NCBI GenBank assembly: GCA_019090615.1
Contig: JAHRVQ010000071.1
Location: 1 to 33,965 of the forward strand
Length of the DNA stretch: 33,965 bases
Direction of reading: 5' to 3'
From: Pseudomonadales bacterium
Lineage (GTDB): Bacteria > Pseudomonadota > Gammaproteobacteria > Pseudomonadales > Azotimanducaceae
Position 1 is the first letter of the stretch, and every line of letters begins with the position of its first letter. The position numbers were made by a program, and so were the translations under genes. Positions 1-7,847 of this stretch are shown in pieces. Below the pieces are notes generated by a model, which had not been told where the DNA came from, did not search any database, and saw nothing but the letters and a program-made list of their open reading frames with translations.

Positions 1-656
1 AAAAATATAGCAAATGTTTACGAAAACATTTTATTTATACCCTCTGTAGGTCCCATTCAGGCTGGTTTGGTAGAATGAGCGGGAATTGCTGCTTCGGTTC
101 TTCGTCTAACGTCGAGAGTGGCACCTTTTCTGCCGCTTCCTGTTCCAAAACAACGAATAAGTTCCAGTCGGGTCGGAGTAACGTGCCAGGGTAATATTAT
201 CACTTTAGACGAATCCGAGTACGTTCTTGCTGACTATCTGCCTTGCGATATTGCCGAACCTAATTGAAAGCCATATGAAATTTGGTCTTTAAATACAGTT
301 TGATCATTGTCACCATACACCTGTATTAAGTAACTTTGGTGCCTTTTTTCTGTTATCTGCTTTTATAAATGTTTTGTCGATTAGCCAGGGTGTGGCGGCA
401 CATAATCTTAACGAGTTAGGCAGTAATAGTGAGCCAGCCGGTTACTGTTTGACGACGGGAAATACTCATCGTGTTTTTCAGGTCATGGATTCTTTACTTC
501 TCCAAACCCTTGTCGGGAAAAATTACACTTTTTAACTTAATTGAATCTTGGTTTTTGTAACTACCTATTTCTTATGCATTTATTAAGTTTGGTGCGATTC
601 TTGCTCGGGTCTATGAGATATTCATTGAAATATAAAAATTAGTCGGGTAAGAGAAT
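1..656. other. Gene-poor leading region with repeat copy R1
   Basis: No complete gene is visible. The stretch contains repeat copy R1 (about 161-289, listed separately). On the minus strand, 35-196 is open for 53 codons without an obvious start and reads like protein in part (WNLFVVLEQEAAEKVPLS), so it might be the tail of a lost gene. The rest is AT-rich and holds no recognisable motif. The segment just before 657 presumably carries the promoter of the PEP-CTERM gene, but I cannot point to convincing -35/-10 boxes. Confidence 0.4.
161..289 (+). repeat. Dispersed repeat copy R1 (internally deleted)
   Basis: The head at 171-195 (GGTCGGAGTAACGTGCCAGG followed by GTAAT) is identical to the head of copy R2 at 1371-1395. 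The tail at about 221-289 aligns without gaps to R2 1515-1583 at roughly two thirds identity by eye (shared starts such as ACGTTCTT, shared TATGAA). About 90-110 bp present in R2 between head and tail are missing. All three copies at the left end of the window share this orientation. The element type is unknown; a REP/MITE-like non-autonomous element is an inference. Confidence 0.7.
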
Positions 657-1394
657 ATGGTCCTAAAAAATATAATTCGTGCTGCTTGTACATATTCAGT
701 CATCGCGTCTTTTAATGTTAATGCGGCGCTAATATCCAGTGTTAGTGGTGCAACGGTTTACGATACTGATTTGGATATCAGCTGGCTTTCTGATGCGAAT
801 TTGGCATTGAGTAATACCTTCGGTATAACAACTGGTATTGACGTAGATGGCGGCATGATTTATTCAGTTGCAGAGTCTTATATCGATGCAATGAATGCTG
901 ATAACTACCTGGGTTCGAATACGTGGCGACTGTCATTTACGCCAGACCATGATACGTCCTGTGATGACCAGTTCGCTCTAAAGGATTTTGGTTTAAATTG
1001 TTCCGGAAACGAAATGGGGCATCTTTTTTACAATGAGCTTGGTGGAACAGCAACTGAAAATATTAATACAACGGGTGATCCTGACCAACTAGCAAAGTTT
1101 ACGAATATTAGTGGGTTAGAATATTGGTCAACGGATGCGCCAGACCCTGCGGCGATAACGCCTCCGGGATCGGCATTTACATTTGAATTTGGTTCAGGTT
1201 TTACTGGGACCGGTGATCAGTTAACTAAAACTTATTTTGTTTGGGCCGTATCAGACGGAGATATTGCAGGAGTTTCTGCTGTACCAGTACCAGTACCAGC
1301 AACGGCCTGGTTATTTGGTTCGGGCCTTTTAGGATTGGTCAGTGTGGCAAGGCGTAGAAAAAGTCCCAGGGGTCGGAGTAACGTGCCAGGGTAA
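657..1394 (+). CDS. PEP-CTERM-type exported protein with repeat-encoded C-terminal tail
   Basis: This is a secreted protein of 245 residues. Residues 1-23 form a signal peptide ending VNA-AL. The middle is rich in Asp, Gly, Ser and Trp with few Lys, and resembles the DUF1566/Lcl-like PEP-CTERM proteins of gammaproteobacteria (WLSDANLAL, YWSTDAPDP, FVWAVSDGD). The C-terminus has the sorting signature VPVPATAW (211-218), a hydrophobic segment WLFGSGLLGLVSVA and a basic patch RRRK (232-235). Such proteins are normally handled by exosortase, and none is in this window. After RRRK there are ten extra residues, SPRGRSNVPG, encoded by the head of repeat R2. The native stop was evidently replaced by the repeat. 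The ATG at 657 follows a weak GGGTAAGAGA ribosome site. No operon partner is evident. The family call is good; the biological role is unknown. Confidence 0.78.
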   Translation: MVLKNIIRAACTYSVIASFNVNAALISSVSGATVYDTDLDISWLSDANLALSNTFGITTGIDVDGGMIYSVAESYIDAMNADNYLGSNTWRLSFTPDHDTSCDDQFALKDFGLNCSGNEMGHLFYNELGGTATENINTTGDPDQLAKFTNISGLEYWSTDAPDPAAITPPGSAFTFEFGSGFTGTGDQLTKTYFVWAVSDGDIAGVSAVPVPVPATAWLFGSGLLGLVSVARRRKSPRGRSNVPG

Positions 1395-1590
1395 TTATTA
1401 TCACTAGTACAAAATAAATGGTGAGATCGTCGGAAATCACTTCATATTTTGCGCTCAGATCGGTATCGAAGTAAATTAGCTGGCCGCATCAATCCAGGTT
1501 TATGCAAGTTTGGGAACGTTCTTCCTGGTTATCCGCTCTACGTTATTGCGGAGTCTCACTGTTAGTCGTATGAAGTTAGGGCCTGCTGAA
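1361..1590 (+). repeat. Dispersed repeat copy R2 (longest copy)
   Basis: This is the fullest copy. The head at 1361-1402 (AAGTCCCAGG then GGTCGGAGTAACGTGCCAGG) matches R1 and R3. The middle at 1403-1511 matches R3 4077-4183 with small indels (shared blocks include ACTAGTAC or GCTAGTAC, GCGCTCAG, CGAAGTAAA and AAGTTT). The tail at 1512-1590 matches only R1. The 5' end lies inside the reading frame of the PEP-CTERM gene and provides its last ten codons and its stop. No terminal inverted repeat or target duplication is obvious by eye. Confidence 0.75.
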
Positions 1591-2054
1591 AGTCCATTTA
1601 CTATGGCAATTTGCCCGGGCCTTAGCTAACTCTTAATGTCAAATGACCTTCGGCAATTTAAGTTGGCGTTATGCTTTTCCTATCGCCCCTTCTATTTCTG
1701 CAATCTCGTAAAGATATCAAGCCGCTGTTATCTATAGAGTTTGATGGCAGAGCAGATGCAAAGACTAATAGAATTAATGATCATTGATTACTGAATAAAC
1801 TTGGTTTCTCTCAGCGGCAAATATGGGCGGGTTTTACGTGGCATATCCACAGCATACCTTTGTCTCAATAAACCCGCGCGGGCAGTCAGCAAATCGTTTG
1901 TCGTACTGGATCTATAGGGTAGACTCGTTGCAAGCCTTGCATTGTGTACCAATTGGTTGATGGTCAGTTTTTCGTTAGCCATCATACAACCAGGGGTTTT
2001 TTCGTTATAGGGTTCTCCACCTGAGGATTAGGGGTTAATTAGGTTGTTTAGCTT
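1591..2054. other. Intergenic region upstream of the CHAT gene
   Basis: About 460 bp without a supportable gene. A minus-strand open frame at 1788-1985 (65 codons) has no ribosome site and no recognisable product. The region must hold the promoter of the CHAT lipoprotein gene, but no clear promoter or terminator can be named. Confidence 0.4.
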
Positions 2055-3968
2055 ATGAAAAATTTACATTTTGTACTTGCATTGATTTGTGTATTGATGG
2101 TTGCGGCTTGCAGTTCCCCGCCTTCTGATTTACCAATGTCTCCACCACCATCACCTCAAGGTTCCGATTACGATCGAGCGCAGCAAAAACGTGCTGAAGA
2201 AGCGCGTCGGGATAAAAAGGCAAAGCAAAAACAGGCATCCAACTGGAAATCTAAACGGCAGGTCGCATCCAGGCGAAAGAAGGCGTTGGTAGTTGAAGCA
2301 GAAAAAGCCGCAACGGCTCGTATTGAAGCAATCAAGCGTTATCCAACCATGGAGGCACCTGAGACGGTGCAAGTCGGTGAGCAGTTCGCGGTAATGGTGT
2401 CGTTAACAGAGGCGCTAATAACACCAGAAGTAGCAGTTGTTCAGGGTGAGACTGATGAATTAGGGCGTTTGATACTCAATCTACCAGCGCAAGAGAAACC
2501 CTGGGAAATTGAGGTGGTGCTGTCTGCATCGGGGTTTGGGTTTAAAGGCTCGAATCGAAGCAAGATCTATCTGCCAAAAACGGGAGATTCCACCCCTGCA
2601 CTATTTCAGCTTGAAGCAAAGCAGTCACCACAGCTGGCTAACAAGCGGCGGCTTTATGCCACCTTCTGGTTTGAAGGCCAGTATTTATCTCGTATCCAGA
2701 GGCCCATCACCTTAGGGTCGAATGTGGGTGTGAAACAAGCCGGCAAAACCTGTCGTATGAATTCGGACCAGGCAGCTACCACAGAAGCAATGGTTGGTAG
2801 TGCGGAAGCGGTTAGGTTGTCTGCTTCCAGGAAGGTGGCTGATCTAACTATTTACATGCGTCGCGATTGGGATTCCTGTAATAGCCGTGATTACCATATC
2901 ACACTTTCTTCCCCGCATACTGATACCCACCATGAACGAATTACGTTACCTGAGGATATTAATGAATGGTTAATTCCCAAATTTAAGGAGTTTTCCATAG
3001 CGGGTAGGGGTATTGCGTCGAGATCAGATAATAGCACTGATCTTGATGATTGGGAGGACGACGAGGAACCATTCGACGTGACGCCAGACTATATGGTCGG
3101 TTTTGGCCGGTTGCTGTATCAAGAATTTGCCCCTCAAGGACTGGTGGATATGTACGATGCGCTAACAAATTTGTTGGGGGATGAGTTTGAGTCTATCCAG
3201 ATTTATACCGATGAACCCAGTATCCCCTGGGAGTTGATGGTGCCTAACAACTCCAATGAGTTCTTAGGCATGAGACACACCATGGGCAGGTGGATTATTC
3301 CAAAGAAACGCAGTGATTTTAATGTGCCGGTACAAAAACTGGTTGTATCGGGTGTTTATCTTGTCACACCGGAATATTCTGGTTCGATGAAATTGTATGC
3401 AACAGCCTCCGAGGCGAGGTTCTTAAAAGGCTTGTTCAATAACAACGCAACGCAGGTTAATGCGACATACCCTGCGGTTAAGAATATGTTATTGAGTTCA
3501 GGAGCGTCGATCATTCATTACTCTGGTCATGGTTATGCACTAAGGGATGTAAACCAGAAGGTGGTTGACTATGGTTTGATTTTGGAAGACCAACGCCTAA
3601 AAGCGCTAAGCTGGAGAGGCATGTTGTATGAGAAGCAAAATCCATCTCTGGTATTCTTCAATGCGTGTGAAGTGGGTTTAGCCGAACGTTCAGCTGGGTT
3701 TGTGGATGGCTGGTCTAAGGCGCTGACTGATACCGGTACGCGGGGTTTTATATCCGCTCTGTGGGAACTGGGCGATAGAGGGGCGGCAAAATTTTCTAAG
3801 CGGTTTTATACGCATTTATCAACGAAGCTGGATTCGGGTGCCGAAGCATCAATTGCCGAATCCATGAGGCTGGCCAGGTTGTCTTTCGCCAAAACAGAGA
3901 ACCCCACTGACCTCGCTTATGTTTTTTATGGCGATGTGGGTCTTACTGTTGAACTCGCAAATCAGTAA
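2055..3968 (+). CDS. Lipoprotein with C-terminal CHAT (caspase-like) protease domain
   Basis: A protein of 637 residues. Residues 1-19 are a lipoprotein signal with lipobox VAAC, so Cys19 is the likely lipidated residue. Residues about 40-110 are a highly charged Lys/Arg/Glu-rich, probably helical or coiled-coil stalk. A beta-rich middle (about 115-220) and an unassigned linker follow. The C-terminal part (about 420-637) is a CHAT domain. The catalytic dyad is visible as His492 in HYSGHG and Cys538 in FFNACEVG, followed by GFISALWELGD and a terminal AYVFYGDV, all typical of the family. CHAT proteases (caspase HetF Associated with TPRs, separase/gasdermin-activating types) cleave partner proteins. 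Here the domain would be tethered to a cell membrane, facing the periplasm if it stays in the inner membrane. No gasdermin, TPR partner or CRISPR gene is adjacent, so the substrate is unknown. The gene lies alone between direct repeats R2 and R3. Confidence 0.85.
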   Translation: MKNLHFVLALICVLMVAACSSPPSDLPMSPPPSPQGSDYDRAQQKRAEEARRDKKAKQKQASNWKSKRQVASRRKKALVVEAEKAATARIEAIKRYPTMEAPETVQVGEQFAVMVSLTEALITPEVAVVQGETDELGRLILNLPAQEKPWEIEVVLSASGFGFKGSNRSKIYLPKTGDSTPALFQLEAKQSPQLANKRRLYATFWFEGQYLSRIQRPITLGSNVGVKQAGKTCRMNSDQAATTEAMVGSAEAVRLSASRKVADLTIYMRRDWDSCNSRDYHITLSSPHTDTHHERITLPEDINEWLIPKFKEFSIAGRGIASRSDNSTDLDDWEDDEEPFDVTPDYMVGFGRLLYQEFAPQGLVDMYDALTNLLGDEFESIQIYTDEPSIPWELMVPNNSNEFLGMRHTMGRWIIPKKRSDFNVPVQKLVVSGVYLVTPEYSGSMKLYATASEARFLKGLFNNNATQVNATYPAVKNMLLSSGASIIHYSGHGYALRDVNQKVVDYGLILEDQRLKALSWRGMLYEKQNPSLVFFNACEVGLAERSAGFVDGWSKALTDTGTRGFISALWELGDRGAAKFSKRFYTHLSTKLDSGAEASIAESMRLARLSFAKTENPTDLAYVFYGDVGLTVELANQ

Positions 3969-4004
3969 GCAGAACGAAAAAAACCAGAGACAAAGACCGA
4001 AACG

Positions 4005-4030
4005 AACTAAAATAGTAGGATTTTAGTTTT
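4005..4030 (+). terminator. Possible weak terminator after the CHAT gene
   Basis: Inverted repeat AACTAAAAT (4005-4013) / ATTTTAGTT (4020-4028) with a six-base loop and a short T run, about 40 bp after the CHAT stop. The stem is almost all A-T pairs, so termination strength is doubtful. Confidence 0.35.
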
Positions 4031-4034
4031 ATGG

Positions 4035-4183
4035 AAGTCCCAGGGATCGGAGTAACGCGCCAGAGTAATTATTATGGCTAGTACAATAAAATGGTGGAAT
4101 AGTCGGAGATTATTTCAATTTTTCGCTCAGGTCGGCACCGAAGTAAAATTGTTTGTCGCATTAATTCAGGGTTATAAAAGTTT
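4035..4183 (+). repeat. Dispersed repeat copy R3
   Basis: The head (AAGTCCCAGG, then GATCGGAGTAACGCGCCAGA) and middle align with R2 1361-1511 over about 150 bp with a few substitutions and small indels. The R2/R1 tail is missing. The 3' boundary falls inside the end of the convergent MocR gene, whose last codons (Lys-Leu-Leu-stop, 4172-4183 on the minus strand) are repeat sequence. Together with R2 it flanks the CHAT gene as a direct repeat. Confidence 0.75.
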
Positions 4184-5608
4184 CGACGCGGCAAGCGCCT
4201 TTGCCAGGCGAGCCACAACATGCTTCGCAGAGGCAACATCAACATTGGTAAAACTTAGCAATACCGCAGATGGCGCCGTGGTCTCTATTTGAAAGCTAGA
4301 CAGAAAATTCAGGCCTATATCTCGCGCAGCTGCTGCCTGTCTTAGCCGTGTCTCGTCGGGTTTATTGATCAATTCGCCGATCAGATGCATACCGCCGGCC
4401 TGTAAGCTAATCGAAAGCTCGTCGGCTAACTGCCAGTTTAATTGAGTGGCGAGCGCTGCGCGTCGTTCGCCGTATAATTTACGCATTTTTTTGATATGCA
4501 GGCTGAAATGACCTTCAGCGATAAACTCGGCAAGCACTTTTTGTTCGAGCAAAGAACCGGCTGACCAAAGGGCAGAAAAACTGTTTTCAAAAATCGGCTG
4601 AAGCGGTTGGGGCACCACAATATAACCAAGCGCGAGGGACGGAGCCAGAACCTTGCTAAACGAACCGGTATAGATCACGCGATTATTTGCATCAAGGCTT
4701 TTCAGCGCGGGTAACGGCGTTTCGCCGTAACGGAATTCGCTGTCGTAGTCGTCTTCTATTATCCAGCTGCCTTGAGATTCGGCCCAGTGTAGGAGCTCCA
4801 TCCGACGGGCCAACGACAATTTCACCCCAGTAGGTGATTGGTGGGTAGGTGTTACTAAAGCGAATTTGGAGTTTGGCGCGCGCTTGATGCCCTCCTGTAT
4901 CCGCAGTCCGTTTTCATCAACCGATACTGGCACAACTGCCACACCAAGTTGGGCCAGGCTGTCTCGGGCGCGATAGTAGCCAGGGTCTTCACACCAGATT
5001 TGATCATTTTTATTGCTAAGGCATTGAATAATTGTACTTAAAGCCCCCTGAAAGCCGATACTAATAAAAATTTGCTCTGGCGCGGTATTAACACCACGGG
5101 ATATAGCCAGATAATTTGCTAGCGCATCTCGCAGAGGACGATAACCAAATGCATCGCCCCGCGCTAGCGCTTCAATGCGTGTGCTGCGTGCGTGTTTATT
5201 AATAAGCCGATTCCAGAGTTTGCGCGGAAATGCATCCAGCGCAGGCAAACCCATTCTCAGCGGTAGCGGTGGTGAATGATGCTTGACCTGTTCCTCTTTT
5301 GATTGATTTGAACGCTGCCTATCGGCACCAATTACGCCGGTTGCGATGAGTCCAGGGTCAAGCTTGGGGTTGACGCGAGTACCTGCGGCCCCCTGCCCCT
5401 GAATAAATCCCTCGGCTAAGAGTAATTCAAATGCGCGTTCGACTGACCCTCGTGAGCAACCGAGTTCGGCTGCCAGGGCACGACTGGACGGCAAGCGTGC
5501 GCCGGGTACCAGGTGTCCGTTGAGGATTTGGTCTCGAATTTGTTGATACAGGGCACGATAAATTACTGACCGCTGGGGTGGAACATTTAACTTTAGGGTA
5601 CTAGTCAC
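4172..5608 (-). CDS. MocR/PdxR-type GntR regulator with aminotransferase domain
   Basis: A protein of 478 residues, usual for MocR regulators. Residues about 15-85 are a GntR winged helix (YRALYQQIRDQILNGHLVPG, then LPSSRALAAELGCSRG). Residues about 115-470 are a fold-type I aminotransferase domain, with the PLP Lys319 in the motif SFSK and the DDYDSEFRYG segment typical of the family. Such proteins bind DNA in response to PLP or an amine/amino acid aldimine, and usually act on the divergent gene. The GTG at 5606-5608 is used as start because it precedes the GntR helix by a normal distance; a GTAGG sequence lies just upstream. It is transcribed divergently from the GNAT-flavodoxin-PfpI operon, which is its likely target. 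The last three residues and the stop come from repeat R3, so the original C-terminus was slightly different. Confidence 0.88.
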   Translation of the reverse strand: MTSTLKLNVPPQRSVIYRALYQQIRDQILNGHLVPGARLPSSRALAAELGCSRGSVERAFELLLAEGFIQGQGAAGTRVNPKLDPGLIATGVIGADRQRSNQSKEEQVKHHSPPLPLRMGLPALDAFPRKLWNRLINKHARSTRIEALARGDAFGYRPLRDALANYLAISRGVNTAPEQIFISIGFQGALSTIIQCLSNKNDQIWCEDPGYYRARDSLAQLGVAVVPVSVDENGLRIQEGIKRAPNSKFALVTPTHQSPTGVKLSLARRMELLHWAESQGSWIIEDDYDSEFRYGETPLPALKSLDANNRVIYTGSFSKVLAPSLALGYIVVPQPLQPIFENSFSALWSAGSLLEQKVLAEFIAEGHFSLHIKKMRKLYGERRAALATQLNWQLADELSISLQAGGMHLIGELINKPDETRLRQAAAARDIGLNFLSSFQIETTAPSAVLLSFTNVDVASAKHVVARLAKALAASKLL

Positions 5609-5763
5609 ATGGCCTACTAACTTAAGAGGATTATGGCGCTTCTTACAATGCCAATGGGAGCGTAGAGTCTACCCTGCAATCCGCCGGCAGCAACCGAAAA
5701 TCGCGCGCAGGCACCTAACTGCGTATTCAATTATTGATACAACCACTGATAGAAGGCTTTTAC
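5609..5763. promoter_or_regulatory. Divergent regulatory region between MocR and GNAT genes
   Basis: This 155-bp spacer must carry both divergent promoters. A perfect 11-bp palindrome, TCAAT-T-ATTGA, lies at 5727-5737, 26 bp upstream of the GNAT start, where an operator would sit. Assignment to the MocR protein is inference. MocR regulators often bind direct repeats, and none was obvious. Confidence 0.4.
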
Positions 5764-6243
5764 ATGACCGCCAAATCAACTGCGATCAGCGAGGCAGGTA
5801 CCATTGACGAGATCAATCGATGTTATGCCCTGATGAAAAAATTAAGACCGCTGCTGATTGAGGCGGAATTTCCCAACCAAATCGGCAGGCAACAGCAGCA
5901 GGGCTATCACTTGATGGTACTGCAGGAGCATCAAACGCCTGTTTCTTTAATGGGCTACCGGTTGGTGGAAAATTTAATTATCGGCAAGTTTCTCTATATT
6001 GACGATCTGGTGACTGAACCAGACCTTAAACAGCGTGGGCACGCCAGCCAATTGCTTGCCTGGGCGATCGAAATTGCAAAGGAACACAGTTGCTGCGCCG
6101 TGCAGCTGGATTCTGGTTTTGAAAATGTCGATGCCCACCGCCTTTACTTAAATCACGGTTTTAATTTGAGTGCTCACCATCTGCGTAGATCACTCCGCGA
6201 TGAATCTGAAACCCAATTTAAAATTCACTCGATACAGGGATAA
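5764..6243 (+). CDS. GNAT family N-acetyltransferase
   Basis: A protein of 159 residues with a GNAT fold. The acetyl-CoA pyrophosphate loop is visible in IDDLVTEPDLKQRGHASQLL, followed by the strand CCAVQLDSGFENVDAHRLYLNHGF typical of motif B. It should transfer an acetyl group from acetyl-CoA to an unidentified amine. The frame extends upstream to a TTG at 5734, but the ATG at 5764 is chosen because AGAAGG at 5751-5756 sits seven bases before it. It is the first gene of an operon; the flavodoxin gene follows after three bases. Likely controlled by the divergent MocR regulator. Confidence 0.82.
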   Translation: MTAKSTAISEAGTIDEINRCYALMKKLRPLLIEAEFPNQIGRQQQQGYHLMVLQEHQTPVSLMGYRLVENLIIGKFLYIDDLVTEPDLKQRGHASQLLAWAIEIAKEHSCCAVQLDSGFENVDAHRLYLNHGFNLSAHHLRRSLRDESETQFKIHSIQG

Positions 6244-6246
6244 TTA

Positions 6247-6822
6247 ATGAAGATATCGATACTCTACAGTTCGGAGACTGAACATACCCATCAACTGGCG
6301 AAAGCAATACTGGATGGTTGTATCGCATCCGGTGAGGTCGAAGCCAGTTTAATTCGACTTGCTGACCAGGATTACACTGGGTGTCGCTGGTATAACGAGC
6401 AGATACTTGCCGAGCTGGATAATGCCGATGCCATTATATTTGGCTCGCCAACCTTCATGGGCAGCTTGTCAGCAAAATTAAAGGCATTTATGGAGGCTAC
6501 GGTATCAAGGTATTTTCTGGAAACCTGGAATGGCAAAATTGCTGCTGGATTCACGGTCTCGGGCAGCAGTGGTGGGGATAAATTTAATACCCTTAGCGCC
6601 CTTGCTACTTTTGCAATGCAACACGGCATGATATGGGTTGGGCTCGGCACTAATCCGTTTAATGGCAATCATATTAATTCTAGCGGTCATTATTATGGTG
6701 CCACGGGTCGGGCTGAATTAGATCACGATCCGCTTGAAATGCCTGCAAAAGAGGATCTGAAAAGTGGTGAGTTTTTGGGCGCTCGGGTGGCAAATTATGT
6801 AACAAAACTCGCTGCTAAGTAG
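6247..6822 (+). CDS. Flavodoxin-like FMN protein / NAD(P)H reductase (WrbA-like)
   Basis: A protein of 191 residues with a flavodoxin-like fold. The N-terminal phosphate-binding loop is YSSETEHTHQLA, the second FMN loop is IIFGSPTFMGSLSAKLKAF, and the third is TVSGSSGGDKFNTL. This matches the WrbA / NADPH-dependent FMN reductase superfamily, cytoplasmic enzymes that reduce quinones or other electrophiles using NAD(P)H. An AGGGA ribosome site overlaps the end of the upstream GNAT gene (three-base gap), so the two are translated from one message. The substrate is not evident. Confidence 0.82.
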   Translation: MKISILYSSETEHTHQLAKAILDGCIASGEVEASLIRLADQDYTGCRWYNEQILAELDNADAIIFGSPTFMGSLSAKLKAFMEATVSRYFLETWNGKIAAGFTVSGSSGGDKFNTLSALATFAMQHGMIWVGLGTNPFNGNHINSSGHYYGATGRAELDHDPLEMPAKEDLKSGEFLGARVANYVTKLAAK

Positions 6823-6852
6823 CCTGGTTTTAACTATCTAAGGAAGTAGAAA

Positions 6853-7515
6853 ATGTTGTACCTGAAAAAAATTAGCGGTCTGTTTACACTTTTTATTGGG
6901 ATTGTTTTCAGCCAAAGCGTCAGCGCCCAACAATCCTCAATTGGCATATTGGTGATTGATGGGTTTCTAACCAGCGATGTTACTGCGCCAGTAGAGGTAT
7001 TTGGCGCAGCCACAAAAAAATCCTGGTTCTCATCCTACAAGGTGGTAATTATCTCTGCCACAAAAAACAGGCGGGTAACCTCGGAAGAAGGGCTAACTAT
7101 TGTTAGTGATAAGACAATTTATGATGAGCTGGATCTAGATGTGCTTATATTGCCGAGCGCCTACGCTATGAAGGATCATATCGGTAACACAAAGTTGATC
7201 GATTTTATTCGCCAAACAGATAAAACTGCATCCTGGATGGCGAGTAATTGCTCCGGCGCATTGCTATTAGGTGAGGCCGGTATACTCGACGGTAAAAAGG
7301 CAACGACATGGTTCGGCGGAGAAGCTGACCTACAAAAGTCCTATCCAGCAATTGATGTTCAGTTTGATCAAAATGTTGTCGTAGATGATAGAGTAATCAC
7401 CTCAAATGGTGGGCCCGTAAGTTATGAGGCGGCTTTCATGCTGTTGGAGAAAATAAGTTCGAAGCAGTTTTCAAATGAAATATCGAATGCGATTCAGTTT
7501 AACCGAATCAAATAG
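6853..7515 (+). CDS. Exported DJ-1/PfpI family protein
   Basis: A protein of 220 residues. Residues 1-25 form a signal peptide (cleavage expected after SVSA), which is unusual because most DJ-1/PfpI proteins are cytoplasmic. The remainder is a DJ-1/PfpI (GATase1-like) domain with the nucleophile elbow ASNCSGALLLGEAGILDG, where Cys133 is the likely active-site residue, and the C-terminal ITSNGGPVSYEAAFMLLE typical of the GlxA/isonitrile-hydratase branch. An AAGGAAG site is six bases before the ATG, and the gap to the flavodoxin gene is 30 bp, so it is the third gene of the MocR-divergent operon. The reaction is unknown; hydratase, glyoxalase or chaperone activities occur in the family. Confidence 0.8.
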   Translation: MLYLKKISGLFTLFIGIVFSQSVSAQQSSIGILVIDGFLTSDVTAPVEVFGAATKKSWFSSYKVVIISATKNRRVTSEEGLTIVSDKTIYDELDLDVLILPSAYAMKDHIGNTKLIDFIRQTDKTASWMASNCSGALLLGEAGILDGKKATTWFGGEADLQKSYPAIDVQFDQNVVVDDRVITSNGGPVSYEAAFMLLEKISSKQFSNEISNAIQFNRIK

Positions 7516-7847
7516 TACTTTTCGTGGTTTTGCTTTTTTTATGTGTTGTTTATGGGCTGTTTATGTGTCGTTGAATGTGGGGCTTGGTGCGATACATCAA
7601 CAGCATGATAAATAGGAAATTGGCGTTATTATTGCTCGAGTGATAGCGTTTGTCCTGAGGGTTTTCTTGGTCTCCAGGGATGATTTCTATAGCACGGCAA
7701 ACAGTTGTTAGTTGGTGCCATAAGTTAGTATCATTATAAAGCTATAAAATTTTTGGCTGGAACAACTATCAAATTGTTTTCATATTCTGCGGAGTTTTAT
7801 ACCACCACTATCAGGCGAAGATACGGTGTCGTCATTGCGCTGGTTAT
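7516..7847. other. Intergenic region between PfpI gene and HupE pseudogene
   Basis: About 330 bp with no supportable gene, repeat or clear terminator. It may contain the lost N-terminal coding part of the HupE/UreJ pseudogene, but no frame reads convincingly. Confidence 0.35.

Noticed and set aside
1788-1985. 65-codon minus-strand open frame
   Set aside because: No ribosome site, no start context, no recognisable protein features.
161-4183. Integron-type gene cassette array (gene-repeat-gene-repeat)
   Set aside because: The repeats lack paired attC core sites (RYYYAAC/GTTRRRY) at their ends, and no integron integrase is present. Genes are also not packed in cassette fashion.
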